Positions 7,038-14,741 of a stretch of DNA of 64,000 nt are shown here, in pieces. Each line of letters opens with the position of its first letter. Position 1 is the first letter of the stretch. This stretch comes from Streptomyces sp. NBC_00237 (lineage in GTDB: Bacteria > Actinomycetota > Actinomycetes > Streptomycetales > Streptomycetaceae): contig NZ_JAPEMT010000001.1 of the NCBI RefSeq assembly GCF_026342435.1, positions 583,993-647,992 on the forward strand, read 5' to 3'. Below the pieces are notes generated by a model that had not been told where the DNA came from, did no database searches, and was given only the letters and a program-made list of their open reading frames with translations. The position numbers were made by a program, and so were the translations under genes.

Positions 7038-8873
7038 ATGTCAGCGAATCCTCGTCCGAACCGTGCCGCCCGCCGGTTCCTCGTCGCCGCAGCCGGTCTC
7101 ACCACCGTCGGCGCGCTCGTCGCCGCGCTGCCCGCGTCCGCGCAGGGCCACGGCGGCGGAAACGGCGACGGTGGCAACGGCCACCCGAAGCCGTCCCGCA
7201 CGGTCGACGTGCAGCTCCTCTCCTTCAACGACCTGCACGGCACCCTGGAGCCCCCGGCGGGCTCCTCGGGCAAGGTCGGCACGGTCGACGCCGGTGGCGC
7301 GGAGCACCTGGCGACCAGCCTCCGCAAGGCTCGCGCGGGCAAGAAGTACTCGGTCACGGCCGCCGCGGGCGACATGATCGGCGGCAGCCCCATGCTCTCC
7401 GGGCTGTTCCACGACGAGCCCACCGTCGAAGCCCTGAACAAGATGAAGCTCGACGTCTCCTCCGTCGGCAACCACGAGTTCGACGAGGGCTCCGCGGAAC
7501 TGCTCCGCATCCAGAACGGCGGCTGCCACCCCACCGAGGGCTGCTACGAGAAGGACAAGAAGGGCAAGCCCAAGAAGTTCAAGGGCGCCGACTTCCCGTA
7601 CCTCTCCGCGAACGTCACCAAGGAGAAGACCGGCAAGCCGCTCCTCAAGCCGTACACGGTCTGGAAGAAGAACGGCGTCAAGATCGGCTTCATCGGCGTC
7701 ACGCTGGAGAACACCCCGGGCGTCGTCACGGCCAACGGCGTCAAGGGCCTGAAGTTCCACGACGAGATAGAGACCGTCAACAAGTACGCCAAGGAGCTCG
7801 ACCGGCAGGGCGTGAAGTCCATCGTCGCGCTCATCCACGAGGGCGGCGCGCCCGCCTCCAGCGCGTACGACTACAACTGCGACAGCCCCGGCCCCGGCGA
7901 CGGCATCTCGGGTCCGATCACCGCCATCGCCAAGGGCATCAGCCCCAAGGTCGACGCGCTGGTCACCGGCCACACCCACCAGTCGTACGTCTGCACCATC
8001 CCCGACCCGGCGGGCAACCCCCGTCTGGTGACCTCCGCCGCCTCCTTCGGCAAGGTCTACACGGAGACGACGCTCACCTACGACCGCCGTACCAAGGACA
8101 TCGTCCGCACCACGGCCAAGTCGCCGACCTCGCGCAACTACATCGTCACCCGTGACCAGCCCGAGCGGAAGAAGCTGGGCGCGGACATGCGGGACCTGAT
8201 CGAGCGCTGGAACGTCCTCGCGGCCCCGATCGCGAACCGCCCCCAGGGCTACATCTCCGCCGACATCAACGGCCGTGGCTCCACGGCGATGGAGAAGCCC
8301 CTCGGCAACCTCATCGCCGACGCCCAGCAGCAGGGCCTGTCCGCAGCCGACAAGGGCGGCGCGCAGATCGCGCTGATGAACCCGGGCGGCATCCGCTCGG
8401 ACCTCGTCTTCAAGGCGTCGGGCGCGGAAGGGGACGGCGTCGTCACCTACGGCGAAGCCTTCACGGTCCAGCCCTTCACCAACCTCATGAACGTCGTCGA
8501 CCTCACCGGCGCCGACCTCATCGCGGCCCTGAAGCAGCAGGTCAGCGGCCTGAACGAGGCATCCCCCCGGATCCTCCAGATATCCAAGGGCCTGACCTAC
8601 ACCCTGGACCTGACCAAGAAGGGCGCCGACCGCATCGACGCCGCCACGGTTCTGCTCAACGGTGCGGCCATCGACCCGGCCAAGACCTACCGCGTCGCGA
8701 TGAACGAGTTCCTGGCAGGCGGCGGCGACAACTTCCCCGCCCTCGCCCTCGGCAAGAACAAGCTCAACGCGGCCTCCGACCTGGACGTCTTCAACGCCTA
8801 CCTGGCCGCGAACTCCAGCGCCGCCAAGCCGATCGCCCCGCCGGTCACGGACCGCATCAAGATCGTGCAGTAA
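7038..8873 (+). CDS. Secreted 5'-nucleotidase / UDP-sugar hydrolase family protein
   Basis: A 611-residue exported enzyme. Residues 1-36 are a signal peptide (positively charged start, hydrophobic core, ASAQ cleavage site). The N-terminal metallophosphoesterase domain shows the metal ligands in FNDLHG, GDMIGG, GNHEFDEG, LIHEGG and GHTHQ. The C-terminal nucleotidase domain has NPGGIRSD and FNTL-like FTVQPF for base stacking. It removes phosphate from extracellular nucleotides. An AAGGGGA ribosome site precedes the ATG at 7038, and a strong hairpin follows. It is probably a phosphate-scavenging enzyme, but I did not find a clear PHO box upstream. Confidence 0.93.
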   Translation: MSANPRPNRAARRFLVAAAGLTTVGALVAALPASAQGHGGGNGDGGNGHPKPSRTVDVQLLSFNDLHGTLEPPAGSSGKVGTVDAGGAEHLATSLRKARAGKKYSVTAAAGDMIGGSPMLSGLFHDEPTVEALNKMKLDVSSVGNHEFDEGSAELLRIQNGGCHPTEGCYEKDKKGKPKKFKGADFPYLSANVTKEKTGKPLLKPYTVWKKNGVKIGFIGVTLENTPGVVTANGVKGLKFHDEIETVNKYAKELDRQGVKSIVALIHEGGAPASSAYDYNCDSPGPGDGISGPITAIAKGISPKVDALVTGHTHQSYVCTIPDPAGNPRLVTSAASFGKVYTETTLTYDRRTKDIVRTTAKSPTSRNYIVTRDQPERKKLGADMRDLIERWNVLAAPIANRPQGYISADINGRGSTAMEKPLGNLIADAQQQGLSAADKGGAQIALMNPGGIRSDLVFKASGAEGDGVVTYGEAFTVQPFTNLMNVVDLTGADLIAALKQQVSGLNEASPRILQISKGLTYTLDLTKKGADRIDAATVLLNGAAIDPAKTYRVAMNEFLAGGGDNFPALALGKNKLNAASDLDVFNAYLAANSSAAKPIAPPVTDRIKIVQ

Positions 8874-8892
8874 GTCCGACCGCACGCACGCG

Positions 8893-8931
8893 AAGGGGCG
8901 GCACCCGGGAATCTCCCGGGTGCCGCCCCTT
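8893..8931 (+). terminator. Strong hairpin terminator
   Basis: An 18-bp perfect stem (AAGGGGCGGCACCCGGGA with its complement) and a three-base loop, 20 bp after the nucleotidase stop. It also faces the pseudogene on the other strand, so it may work in both directions. Confidence 0.85.
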
Positions 8932-8969
8932 CTGCTTCGGTTGTGGTGGTGGCTGCGGTGCGCGGGGTT

Positions 8970-9365
8970 TCACCGGGCCACCAGCTCCAGCCGCTCCCCG
9001 CCCGCGAAGCTCTCGCGGAGGCGGCGGTCGTGGGTGGCGACGACCAGGGTGCCGGGGAAGGCGGCGAGGGCGGCTTCCAGCTCCTCCACCAGGGCGGGGG
9101 CGAGGTGGCCGGTGCCGCCGGGGGGGGGCGGTGACGGTGAGGGTGCCGTTGTCGGGGAGTTCGCGGCCCGCGACGAGCCGGAGCAGGGTCGACTTGCCCG
9201 ACCCGTTGTCGCCGACGACGCCGACCTTCTCGCCGGGGCGGACGGTGAGGGACACCCGGTCGAGGACGGTGCGGTCGCCGTAGCGCTTGGTGAGGTCGAG
9301 GAGGGTGAGCTGGGTGGTGGCTGCGGTGAGGGGGGTGCTTGGGGCTCGGAACAAGTGGGGTCCTT
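8970..9365 (-). pseudogene. Degraded ABC-F ATPase (internal deletion plus frameshift)
   Basis: The N-terminal part reads as the first ATPase domain of an ABC-F protein (LTKRYGDRTVLDR, Walker A GDNGSGKSTLL, ending GTLTVTAP). The reading frame then breaks at a run of nine G/C pairs at 9120-9128. In another frame the last 48 residues of an ABC-F protein follow (APALVEELEAAL, then VVATHDRRLRESF with the switch His). The signature motif, linker and most of the second ATPase are missing, so a deletion of roughly 350 residues has fused GHL to the NHL region. One base fewer in the run would join the frames, but the protein would still be crippled. Intact ABC-F relatives protect ribosomes from antibiotics. 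Confidence 0.85.
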
Positions 9366-9400
9366 TGAGAGGCGGCTGAGGCCGCAAGACAGAGACGAAC

Positions 9401-9463
9401 CGTTCCGTCTCGCTTGAACGAAGACAGACCCCTGTGGCACCTCTGGCAAGACGTTCCGTCTCG
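9401..9463. repeat. 12-bp direct repeat CGTTCCGTCTCG
   Basis: CGTTCCGTCTCG occurs at 9401-9412 and 9452-9463, upstream of the ABC-F pseudogene. The first copy is embedded in the imperfect palindrome GAGACGAACCGTTCCGTCTC. They look like regulator-binding sites left over from the promoter of the lost resistance gene. Confidence 0.5.
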
Positions 9464-9482
9464 TTGGCTTGCCGGGTGCCCC

Positions 9483-9980
9483 TTACTCGGCGGCCAAGCG
9501 GCGTGAGAGCTCCTCCTGCGGGACGTCCTCCAGCGGCATCAGGAACGCCCACACATGACCCGACGGGTCCTTGAGGATGGCCGTGCGATTGCCGTGGAAC
9601 ATGTCCGTCGGAGGCTGAAGGATCTCCGCCCCGGCCGCCTCCGCGCGCTTCACCAGGCCGTCGACGTCCGGCACGTAGACGTGCAGCGTGACGGAGGTCC
9701 TGCCGCCGAGCGAGGACGGTGGGACGAAGGAGGGCAGCTCTGTCGCGCCCGGGGTGTCGTTGTCCGCGATGTCGTCGCCCAGCATCAGCACGGAGCCCGC
9801 GACGGCGATCTCGGCATGCAGGATCCCGCCCCCCGGGGCCTCGACCCGGAAGTCCTCGCGCGCGCCGAACGCCCGCTGGTAGAAGTCGATCGCGGCGGCG
9901 GCGTCGGCGACCATGATGTGCGGGATCACGGCGTAGCGGTACCGGTCGGGGATGTCGGCGGGGGCGGAGTGTTCGGTCAT
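9483..9980 (-). CDS. VOC-family protein (PhnB/glyoxalase-like)
   Basis: A 165-residue protein of the vicinal oxygen chelate fold, with two beta-alpha-beta-beta-beta modules. The start VIPHIMVADAAAAIDFYQRA is typical of the PhnB-like group, and the end (DPSGHVWAF) matches the second module. A His in PHIMV and another in SGHVW could be metal ligands, but this group often lacks enzymatic activity. Such proteins include glyoxalases and bleomycin-type resistance proteins; which applies here is unknown. It stands alone between the ABC-F pseudogene and a MerR regulator, 154 bp from the latter. Confidence 0.85.
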   Translation of the reverse strand: MTEHSAPADIPDRYRYAVIPHIMVADAAAAIDFYQRAFGAREDFRVEAPGGGILHAEIAVAGSVLMLGDDIADNDTPGATELPSFVPPSSLGGRTSVTLHVYVPDVDGLVKRAEAAGAEILQPPTDMFHGNRTAILKDPSGHVWAFLMPLEDVPQEELSRRLAAE

Positions 9981-10134
9981 GGCGGACCTCCGGTGACGAG
10001 GGCCGCCGGTCGGTTCCTGCGGCTCTGGAACGAACTTAGAAGCTCAAGTTCCGTTGAGGTCAACTGTCCCGGAGGGGTGAGTCGGCTCTCAGCGCAGGTG
10101 GGACAGACTCGGCGAGAACTGTCCCACCTGCCGT

Positions 10135-10893
10135 TCAGGCCAGGTGGCCTGTGGCGTAAGCGTCGATGGCGTCGCGCTGGAACGCCGCCAGGCCGGGTGC
10201 GACGGCCTCGTAGGCGGCACGCCATGCGGCGTTGTCGACGCAGGAGCGGCCGAACTCCCGGAACTCCTCCGGGGACACCGGCCGCAGGGTGGTCAGCGCC
10301 CGGTACTGACCGTCGATCTCGGTCCGCACCGGTTCGGCGCCGGCCGGGTGGCCGTCGGCCATGAGCTCGGCGAGGCGGGCCATCCGGGCGGTGCGCTCGC
10401 GCTGCCCGGCCTCGACGTCCTGCGGGCTCATGTCCGCGACGCGCCGCGCGACCTGCTCGGCGTGCTCGGGGAAGTCACGCAGGGTCTCCTGGTACTGCTC
10501 CGGCTGGACGCCGTCGAAGAGGTTCTCGGGGCGGTTGATGGTCATGGGGTTGCCGTCCTTCCTGGACTGCTCCAGTTCGGCGATCGTGCGGGAGACGGTG
10601 GCGGCCAGGGTGTCGAGCCGGTCCCGTTCGGCGAGCAGCCGCCGCTGGTGGCCGCGCAGGGCCTCCACCTCGTCGACCTGCTCGGTCAGGACCCGGCCGA
10701 TGTCATCGAGACCCAGGCCCAGGGCCCGCAGCACGAGGATCTGCTGGAGGTCCAGCAACTCCCGCTCGCCGTAGTACCGGTAGCCGTTGGCCCCGATCCG
10801 GGCTGGCGCGAGCAGTCCGATCTCGTCGTAGTGCCGCAGGGTCCTGGCGGTCACGCCCGACATCCGGGCCACCTCGGCGATCGGCCAGTCCAT
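10135..10893 (-). CDS. MerR-family regulator with TipAS-type drug-sensing domain
   Basis: A 252-residue protein. Residues 1-70 form a MerR winged helix (PIAEVARMSGVTARTLRHYDEIGLL, GYRYYGERELLDLQQI), residues 75-120 a coiled-coil dimer helix, and the rest a TipAS-like all-alpha domain (EQYQETLRDFPE start, GLAAFQRDAIDAYA end). The length equals that of Streptomyces TipAL (about 253). A Cys at FGRSCVDN lies roughly where TipAS uses a Cys to bind thiopeptides, so ligand capture by a reactive Cys is possible. The ATG at 10893 has a GAGGAG ribosome site eight bases upstream. No MerR operator with the usual 19-bp spacing was recognised. Confidence 0.9.
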   Translation of the reverse strand: MDWPIAEVARMSGVTARTLRHYDEIGLLAPARIGANGYRYYGERELLDLQQILVLRALGLGLDDIGRVLTEQVDEVEALRGHQRRLLAERDRLDTLAATVSRTIAELEQSRKDGNPMTINRPENLFDGVQPEQYQETLRDFPEHAEQVARRVADMSPQDVEAGQRERTARMARLAELMADGHPAGAEPVRTEIDGQYRALTTLRPVSPEEFREFGRSCVDNAAWRAAYEAVAPGLAAFQRDAIDAYATGHLA

Positions 10894-11023
10894 GGCCGTC
10901 ACTCCTCACGCGTACGCATCGCCTTGCGGGCCGGTCCTTCCGGCCCTGGTCACGACCGTAGAAGCTGCCGCAACGGCAATCACAAGTCCGGGCGTGAAGG
11001 TCGTTGTCGCCCCGGCACGTCCG

Positions 11024-11152
11024 CTAGGCGTCGACGCTCACGTACGAGTCGACGCTGATCGAGTGTCCGGCACCGGTGGTGAGGTCGGGGCGGCTTCCGT
11101 GGCCCTCCTCCGCGAGCCCTTCGGCGGTGAGGAAGTCGACGCTGAGGTTCAC
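11024..11152 (-). CDS. Orphan 42-residue ORF with strong codon bias
   Basis: A GTG-start frame not resembling any family I know. Nearly every third position is G or C, which argues for real coding sequence. The peptide contains three SVD units (NLSVDF, ISVDS, VSVDA), is rich in Ser, Thr and acidic residues and has no Cys. A weak AAGGA lies four bases before the GTG, and the start codon is inside a 12-bp-arm palindrome. The frame continues open about 110 bp further upstream without another start codon, so this may instead be the 3' end of a degraded gene. A small regulatory peptide or precursor peptide is possible but unsupported. Confidence 0.4.
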   Translation of the reverse strand: MNLSVDFLTAEGLAEEGHGSRPDLTTGAGHSISVDSYVSVDA

Positions 11153-11173
11153 CGAGTCCTTGGTGAACCTCAG
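11142..11173. promoter_or_regulatory. Perfect 12-bp-arm inverted repeat
   Basis: CTGAGGTTCACC and GGTGAACCTCAG are separated by eight bases. It covers the likely start region of the orphan 42-residue ORF. It could be an operator, a terminator stem, or an RNA hairpin hiding the ribosome site. No function is assigned. Confidence 0.55.
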
Positions 11174-11232
11174 GGCGCCCGGTATGGGCGGACCGGATGC
11201 TCCGCCGCCCAGGGATGTACGGGGCCCGGGCC

Positions 11233-11270
11233 CGCCCCACCAGGGGCGCGGGGAACTGCGCGATCAGCCA
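11233..11270. repeat. Streptomyces-type dispersed intergenic repeat fragment
   Basis: The stretch containing AGGGGCGCGGGGAACTGCGC followed by GATCAGCC resembles a short GC-rich element that I recall recurring in intergenic regions of many Streptomyces genomes. It lies in the 471-bp gap between the MerR and DUF397 genes, which otherwise holds the orphan small ORF and its palindrome; the rest is without recognisable signal. Confidence 0.5.
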
Positions 11271-11364
11271 TCACCCAGCCGCGCGGCGAGCGCTTTAGGC
11301 GAAGGGGTGGGGCCGGGGCATCTCCTGGGTGCACGCCAGCGCTGTGCGAGGGCCGGAGCAGGGC

Positions 11365-11550
11365 CTACTTGACCAGGGTCAGGAAGGTGTTCCAGGTGGG
11401 GTCGGTGATGGTGATGACCGGGCTGCCGTCGGCGAGTTTGGTGTCGCGGAGGTGGGTGAGGCCGGGGGTGTTGTCGGCGACCTCGACGCAGTCGTCGGCG
11501 ACCGGGCCGCTGTAGGAGGACTTGTGCCAGTTCAGGGTTTCGCTACTCAT
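11365..11550 (-). CDS. DUF397 protein
   Basis: A 61-residue protein with the DUF397 hallmarks: W-x-KSSYSG near the start (NWHKSSYSG), a central DDCVEVAD, then LRDTKLADGSPV and a terminal W-x-x-FL. In Streptomyces these proteins are encoded next to an XRE regulator with a C-terminal DUF5753 domain, as here, and some such pairs affect development and antibiotic production (BldB/WhiJ-type systems). The start overlaps the stop of the XRE gene by eight bases, so the two are translationally coupled. The DUF397 protein is thought to act with, or to counter, its DNA-binding partner. Confidence 0.92.
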   Translation of the reverse strand: MSSETLNWHKSSYSGPVADDCVEVADNTPGLTHLRDTKLADGSPVITITDPTWNTFLTLVK

Positions 11551-12364
11551 GGAACCTCTTTAGGGCCTTTTGGGTTGCCGTTGCTGATTCCTCGACCGCC
11601 AGTGCGCGGGCAGCGAGGCGATCATAGACCTTCTGGTACCAGAGGACTTGGGATACTTCCTCGCTGTACGAACCGGTGTTGAAGCCCTCGGTGTATGCGC
11701 CCCGGGTGCCGTTGGGGAGGGTCAGGATCGACATGGTTCCCACGATGTGCCCTGCTCGGCTCGGGAGAATCCGCAAGGTGATGTTGGGCGATCCGTAGGT
11801 TTCCATGAGCCGGGCGAGTTGCGGCTCAGTAGCCCCGTACAGTGCGGACTCGGCGAGGACGACGGACATCCACGGTGGGTCCTGCCGCTCCCAGACGGCC
11901 TGGCGGGCCCTTCGCTGTTCGATCGTGCGGTCGACCTGCTCGGGGGTGCCTGCATTTGCGGTGAGGATCAACTCGCGCGTGTAGTCGGCAGTTTGCAGGA
12001 GGCCAGGAACAATGTGCCCACAGGCATGGATCATCGCCGCCTCCTGCTGTCTGCGGAGGAATGGTTTCGCGTAGCCCACGTACGTTGCCTGATCCAGGAT
12101 CTTGACCAGGTTCACCAGCTCCAGCGGACGCAGTCCCAGCACCGATTCGAGCTTCCTCGCCAGGCTGGTGTCCGGCGGCGCGTCACCCGTCTCCACCTCC
12201 GAGATTCGGGACTGGCTGGTGAAGACCCGCCGTGCCAGGAACGTCTGGGACCAGTCCTCGCCCGGGACCTTCGCGCGGGCCTTGGCGAGGCGGGCCTCCT
12301 GAACCACGTTCCCGATGTACTGCTCGATGTTCTCGCTGGGGTCCGGCTCCCGCATCCCTGGCAT
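11543..12364 (-). CDS. XRE-type regulator with DUF5753 domain (WhiJ-like)
   Basis: A 273-residue protein. Residues about 15-75 form a helix-turn-helix (ARLAKARAKVPGEDWSQTFLARR, then SQSRISEVETG), and residues about 95-260 form the DUF5753 domain (IVPGLLQTADYTRELI, QVLWYQKVYDRLAARAL). This is the WhiJ-like architecture, expanded in Streptomyces and always found near DUF397 genes. The helix-turn-helix is longer than usual between helices 1 and 2. It is divergent from the small-protein operon beginning at 12480, with a 115-bp shared control region. The ligand sensed by DUF5753 is unknown. Confidence 0.9.
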   Translation of the reverse strand: MPGMREPDPSENIEQYIGNVVQEARLAKARAKVPGEDWSQTFLARRVFTSQSRISEVETGDAPPDTSLARKLESVLGLRPLELVNLVKILDQATYVGYAKPFLRRQQEAAMIHACGHIVPGLLQTADYTRELILTANAGTPEQVDRTIEQRRARQAVWERQDPPWMSVVLAESALYGATEPQLARLMETYGSPNITLRILPSRAGHIVGTMSILTLPNGTRGAYTEGFNTGSYSEEVSQVLWYQKVYDRLAARALAVEESATATQKALKRFHE

Positions 12365-12479
12365 ATGCCGCGCACCTCGATCGCAGTCCGATAGCGAACT
12401 CCTACCGATCGTAACCGTGAGTGGTCAACCTGGAAGGAGAACAGCGGAGTTCAGCGCTCCGACAGCAGGAAGAAGAGGA

Positions 12480-12767
12480 ATGAACACCACACCCCCACGC
12501 GACTCCGCCCAGGAGCGGCAGAACCAGACCGCGACCGTCGCCTTCAACGAGCTCTTCGCAGCCATGGTGAAAGCGGGCACCCTCCTCCCGCACCTCGCCC
12601 TCTGCCTCGACGAGCCCGGCGTCCCCCTTGACCTCGGTCGGCTGAGCGCGCTGGACTGTCTCAACCTGGCCCGGCGGCTCAACCTCCTGCTGGCCCTGGA
12701 AGCCGAGGTCCGGAGATCGCGTACCGATCTCCTGGAGCGCAAGCGACGCAAGGCAGCGCAGAGTTGA
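12480..12767 (+). CDS. Small helical protein of unknown function
   Basis: A 95-residue protein starting at an ATG preceded by AGAGG. The sequence is mainly helical: FNELFAAMVKAGTLLPHL, then LDLGRLSALDCLNLARRLNLLLALE and a basic C-terminus (LLERKRRKAAQS). No domain was recognised. It is divergent from the WhiJ-like regulator and overlaps a zinc-ribbon mini-protein downstream by TTGA, which suggests that the two products act together. A partner role for the adjacent DNA-binding genes is possible. Confidence 0.7.
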   Translation: MNTTPPRDSAQERQNQTATVAFNELFAAMVKAGTLLPHLALCLDEPGVPLDLGRLSALDCLNLARRLNLLLALEAEVRRSRTDLLERKRRKAAQS

Positions 12768-12925
12768 GTGCCGAGGACGGGGGTGAAGCGGTCCTCTGCC
12801 CCTCCTGCAAGAAGATCGTCCTGTGGATGGACGGTACGAGTCGCTGCCCGGCCTGCCGCGCACCGCTGCCGGTCCTCTATCCGGCCCCGCAGCCCCAGGC
12901 CCCTGACCAGGCATTCAAGGCTTGA
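12764..12925 (+). CDS. 53-residue zinc-ribbon mini-protein with TTG start
   Basis: A short frame beginning at a TTG that overlaps the preceding stop (TTGA). It encodes two CxxC knuckles, CPSC at residues 12-15 and CPAC at residues 28-31, separated by 12 residues, the layout of a zinc ribbon. The tail is Pro-rich (PVLYPAPQPQAP). Codon use is strongly G/C in third positions and the frame is not interrupted. No ATG or GTG is available in this frame upstream of the first knuckle, so TTG with translational coupling is the only sensible start. It may deliver the upstream helical protein to nucleic acid or bind metal. Confidence 0.65.
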   Translation: MSAEDGGEAVLCPSCKKIVLWMDGTSRCPACRAPLPVLYPAPQPQAPDQAFKA

Positions 12926-13196
12926 GCTTCGAGACCTGAGGGTCGAGACGCTTTTACTCGGAAGAGGCTGGTGGGCACATTCCCACCCACCCGCCCTTCG
13001 CGCGCGCAAGCAGTGCCCGAGCAATGCGCGGGAAGCCAACTCGCCCGTTCAGCAAGGCGGGTGACGTTTCGTGATCGAGTGGCGGCAGCGCGTGGCGACC
13101 CTGTACGGTCCGTCACAACAGAACGGCCCCTGCGGGTGTTGGAAGCACCACACAGGGACCTGACCATTCCGATCGTAAACTCAGAAGGACGATCTC

Positions 13197-14165
13197 ATGG
13201 CTGTTGGCCAGCTTAGTCGTGCCCTCCACGCCCCCGCCCACCCCATGGCCTCTCCCGGCTTCGGGAAGCGCGAAGCTCCCGACCAGGAACCCCGCCGCAA
13301 GGGCGATTTCGCACACCTGCCCACGCGTGAAGCGGCCGTCGCGCAGTACATCGACCGGCTGCCCGAGGGTGCCGACATCAGCATCAAGACCCTCGCCCGC
13401 GAGATGGCCGCCTACGGCCAGTGCGCCATCGGCACCGCCCTCAACGCCCTCACCGCCGCCGGACACCTGCACCGCCGCCGCATCGGGCTCATGGACGACG
13501 AGGGCAACGTCCGGCACGTCACCGAGTCCCACTTCAGCCGCACGCCCCGGCCCGCCGCCTGGTGGCACGACGTCTTCACCGAGAGCGTCCCGTCCTCCGG
13601 GTACGACGACCCCGAGCCGGGCGTATCCGAAAGGGGCGGAGGGGACGAGGGCCGAGGCTTCCGCGCGCTGGCCCGGCTCGGGCGGCGCGAGCCGCAGTTG
13701 GCTCTGTCGGAGAACGAGTGCTACGCCCTCGCCGAAACGGCGGGGGAGTGGTTCCGGCGAGGGGCCAGCGAGACCCAACTCGTCTACGCGCTCACCCTGT
13801 TGCTGCCCGCCAGGGTCACTCACCCCTTCGGCTTCGTACAGGCGCGCCTGCTCGCCAAGCTGCCGCCGGAACTGCCCCCGGCCCCCCTCGCCGTACCGAT
13901 GACCGAGTGCGTCGGATGCGGGGCGGCCGGGCGGCCCGAGGACTTCACGGGTGGGCTCTGCCGACCCTGCCGCAGTACGGAACCGGTGCGGTGCGCACAG
14001 GGCGATCGAGGGGGCTGCGGACGCCCCGCCTGCGCCGACCCCGCGTGCGGGCCCTCGCCCAAGGCCGTACGGGGCAAGGCCGCCCGCATCCGCCGGGAGA
14101 TGCGGCTCCGCCGGGAACGCGAGGGCACACGCCCGGCGCACCGCCCACGTCGGGCACGCGCGTGA
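13197..14165 (+). CDS. Helix-turn-helix DNA-binding protein with C-terminal zinc-binding region
   Basis: A 322-residue protein of a type common in Streptomyces plasmids and accessory regions. A winged-helix region is visible at about residues 40-100 (REAAVAQYIDRLPEGADISIKTLAREM then AIGTALNALTAAGHL). The C-terminus has several Cys pairs: ECVGCG, LCRPC, GGCGRPAC, ADPAC, which could hold two zinc ions. The very C-terminus is Arg-rich. The ATG at 13197 has AGAAGGA upstream. The 271-bp gap before it shows no further gene. It may regulate nearby accessory genes; the target is unknown. Confidence 0.8.
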   Translation: MAVGQLSRALHAPAHPMASPGFGKREAPDQEPRRKGDFAHLPTREAAVAQYIDRLPEGADISIKTLAREMAAYGQCAIGTALNALTAAGHLHRRRIGLMDDEGNVRHVTESHFSRTPRPAAWWHDVFTESVPSSGYDDPEPGVSERGGGDEGRGFRALARLGRREPQLALSENECYALAETAGEWFRRGASETQLVYALTLLLPARVTHPFGFVQARLLAKLPPELPPAPLAVPMTECVGCGAAGRPEDFTGGLCRPCRSTEPVRCAQGDRGGCGRPACADPACGPSPKAVRGKAARIRREMRLRREREGTRPAHRPRRARA

Positions 14166-14175
14166 GCACAAGGGC

Positions 14176-14619
14176 TCAGGGTGCCGTGCACGCCTCGGCG
14201 ATCGCGAGGCTGTGCTCGTAGAGGTGGTGTCGGGTGATCCGGCCGTCCTCGACGGTGAGACGCAGCGCGAAGGGGCCCTCGAAGGACTTTCCCGTCGCGC
14301 GTACGGTCCCCGAGAGGTGCCCCGTCAGGACGGCGTCCGGGCCGTCGACGAGGAAGGCGTCAAGGGAGGCCCGGGAGTCCTCCGGCACCGTGTACTCGGC
14401 CAACTCCCGCGCCTGAGCGGCGCATTCGGGTCCGGTGGAGCGCGGCCGGATCCACGGGGCTGCGGGGTTCTCGGCGAGCAGCCAGTCGACCTTGTCCGCG
14501 AAGAGCTCGACCATCCGCGCCTCGTTCCCGGCCATCCGCGCCGTGAGGAACTCCTGGACGACGCGACGGGTGTCCTCGGCAGTGGAAGGTGCGGTGTCGT
14601 CGGTGGGCTTGGCGGTCAT
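14176..14619 (-). CDS. SnoaL-like/NTF2-fold protein
   Basis: A 147-residue protein of the nuclear-transport-factor-2 fold: N-terminal helices with VVQEFLTARMAGNEARMVELFADKVDW, then LTGHLSGTVRATGKSFEGPFALRLTVEDGRI as the beta sheet. Members are small hydrolases, isomerases or simple ligand-binding proteins. The ATG at 14619 has GAGGAG five bases upstream. It is the last of three leftward genes (with DUF4267 and DUF1772 proteins) facing a divergent TetR gene, so it may belong to the same regulon, although a 122-bp gap separates it from the DUF4267 gene. Confidence 0.82.
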   Translation of the reverse strand: MTAKPTDDTAPSTAEDTRRVVQEFLTARMAGNEARMVELFADKVDWLLAENPAAPWIRPRSTGPECAAQARELAEYTVPEDSRASLDAFLVDGPDAVLTGHLSGTVRATGKSFEGPFALRLTVEDGRITRHHLYEHSLAIAEACTAP

Positions 14620-14741
14620 GGTCACTCCTCGGTCAGGGCTGGGGCCGAACCCCGTGGGGGTCTCGTCGACGTGCACCACGGTGCCGCAGTGCGGGAGCAC
14701 GGTCGATGACGTCGGAGGTAATGGAGGCAGGGGCGCGGCAC

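Noticed and set aside
10980..11240. An 86-codon minus-strand frame rich in Arg
   Set aside because: Overlaps the better-biased 42-codon frame and runs through a dispersed repeat; Arg-rich content is typical of wrong frames at this G+C.
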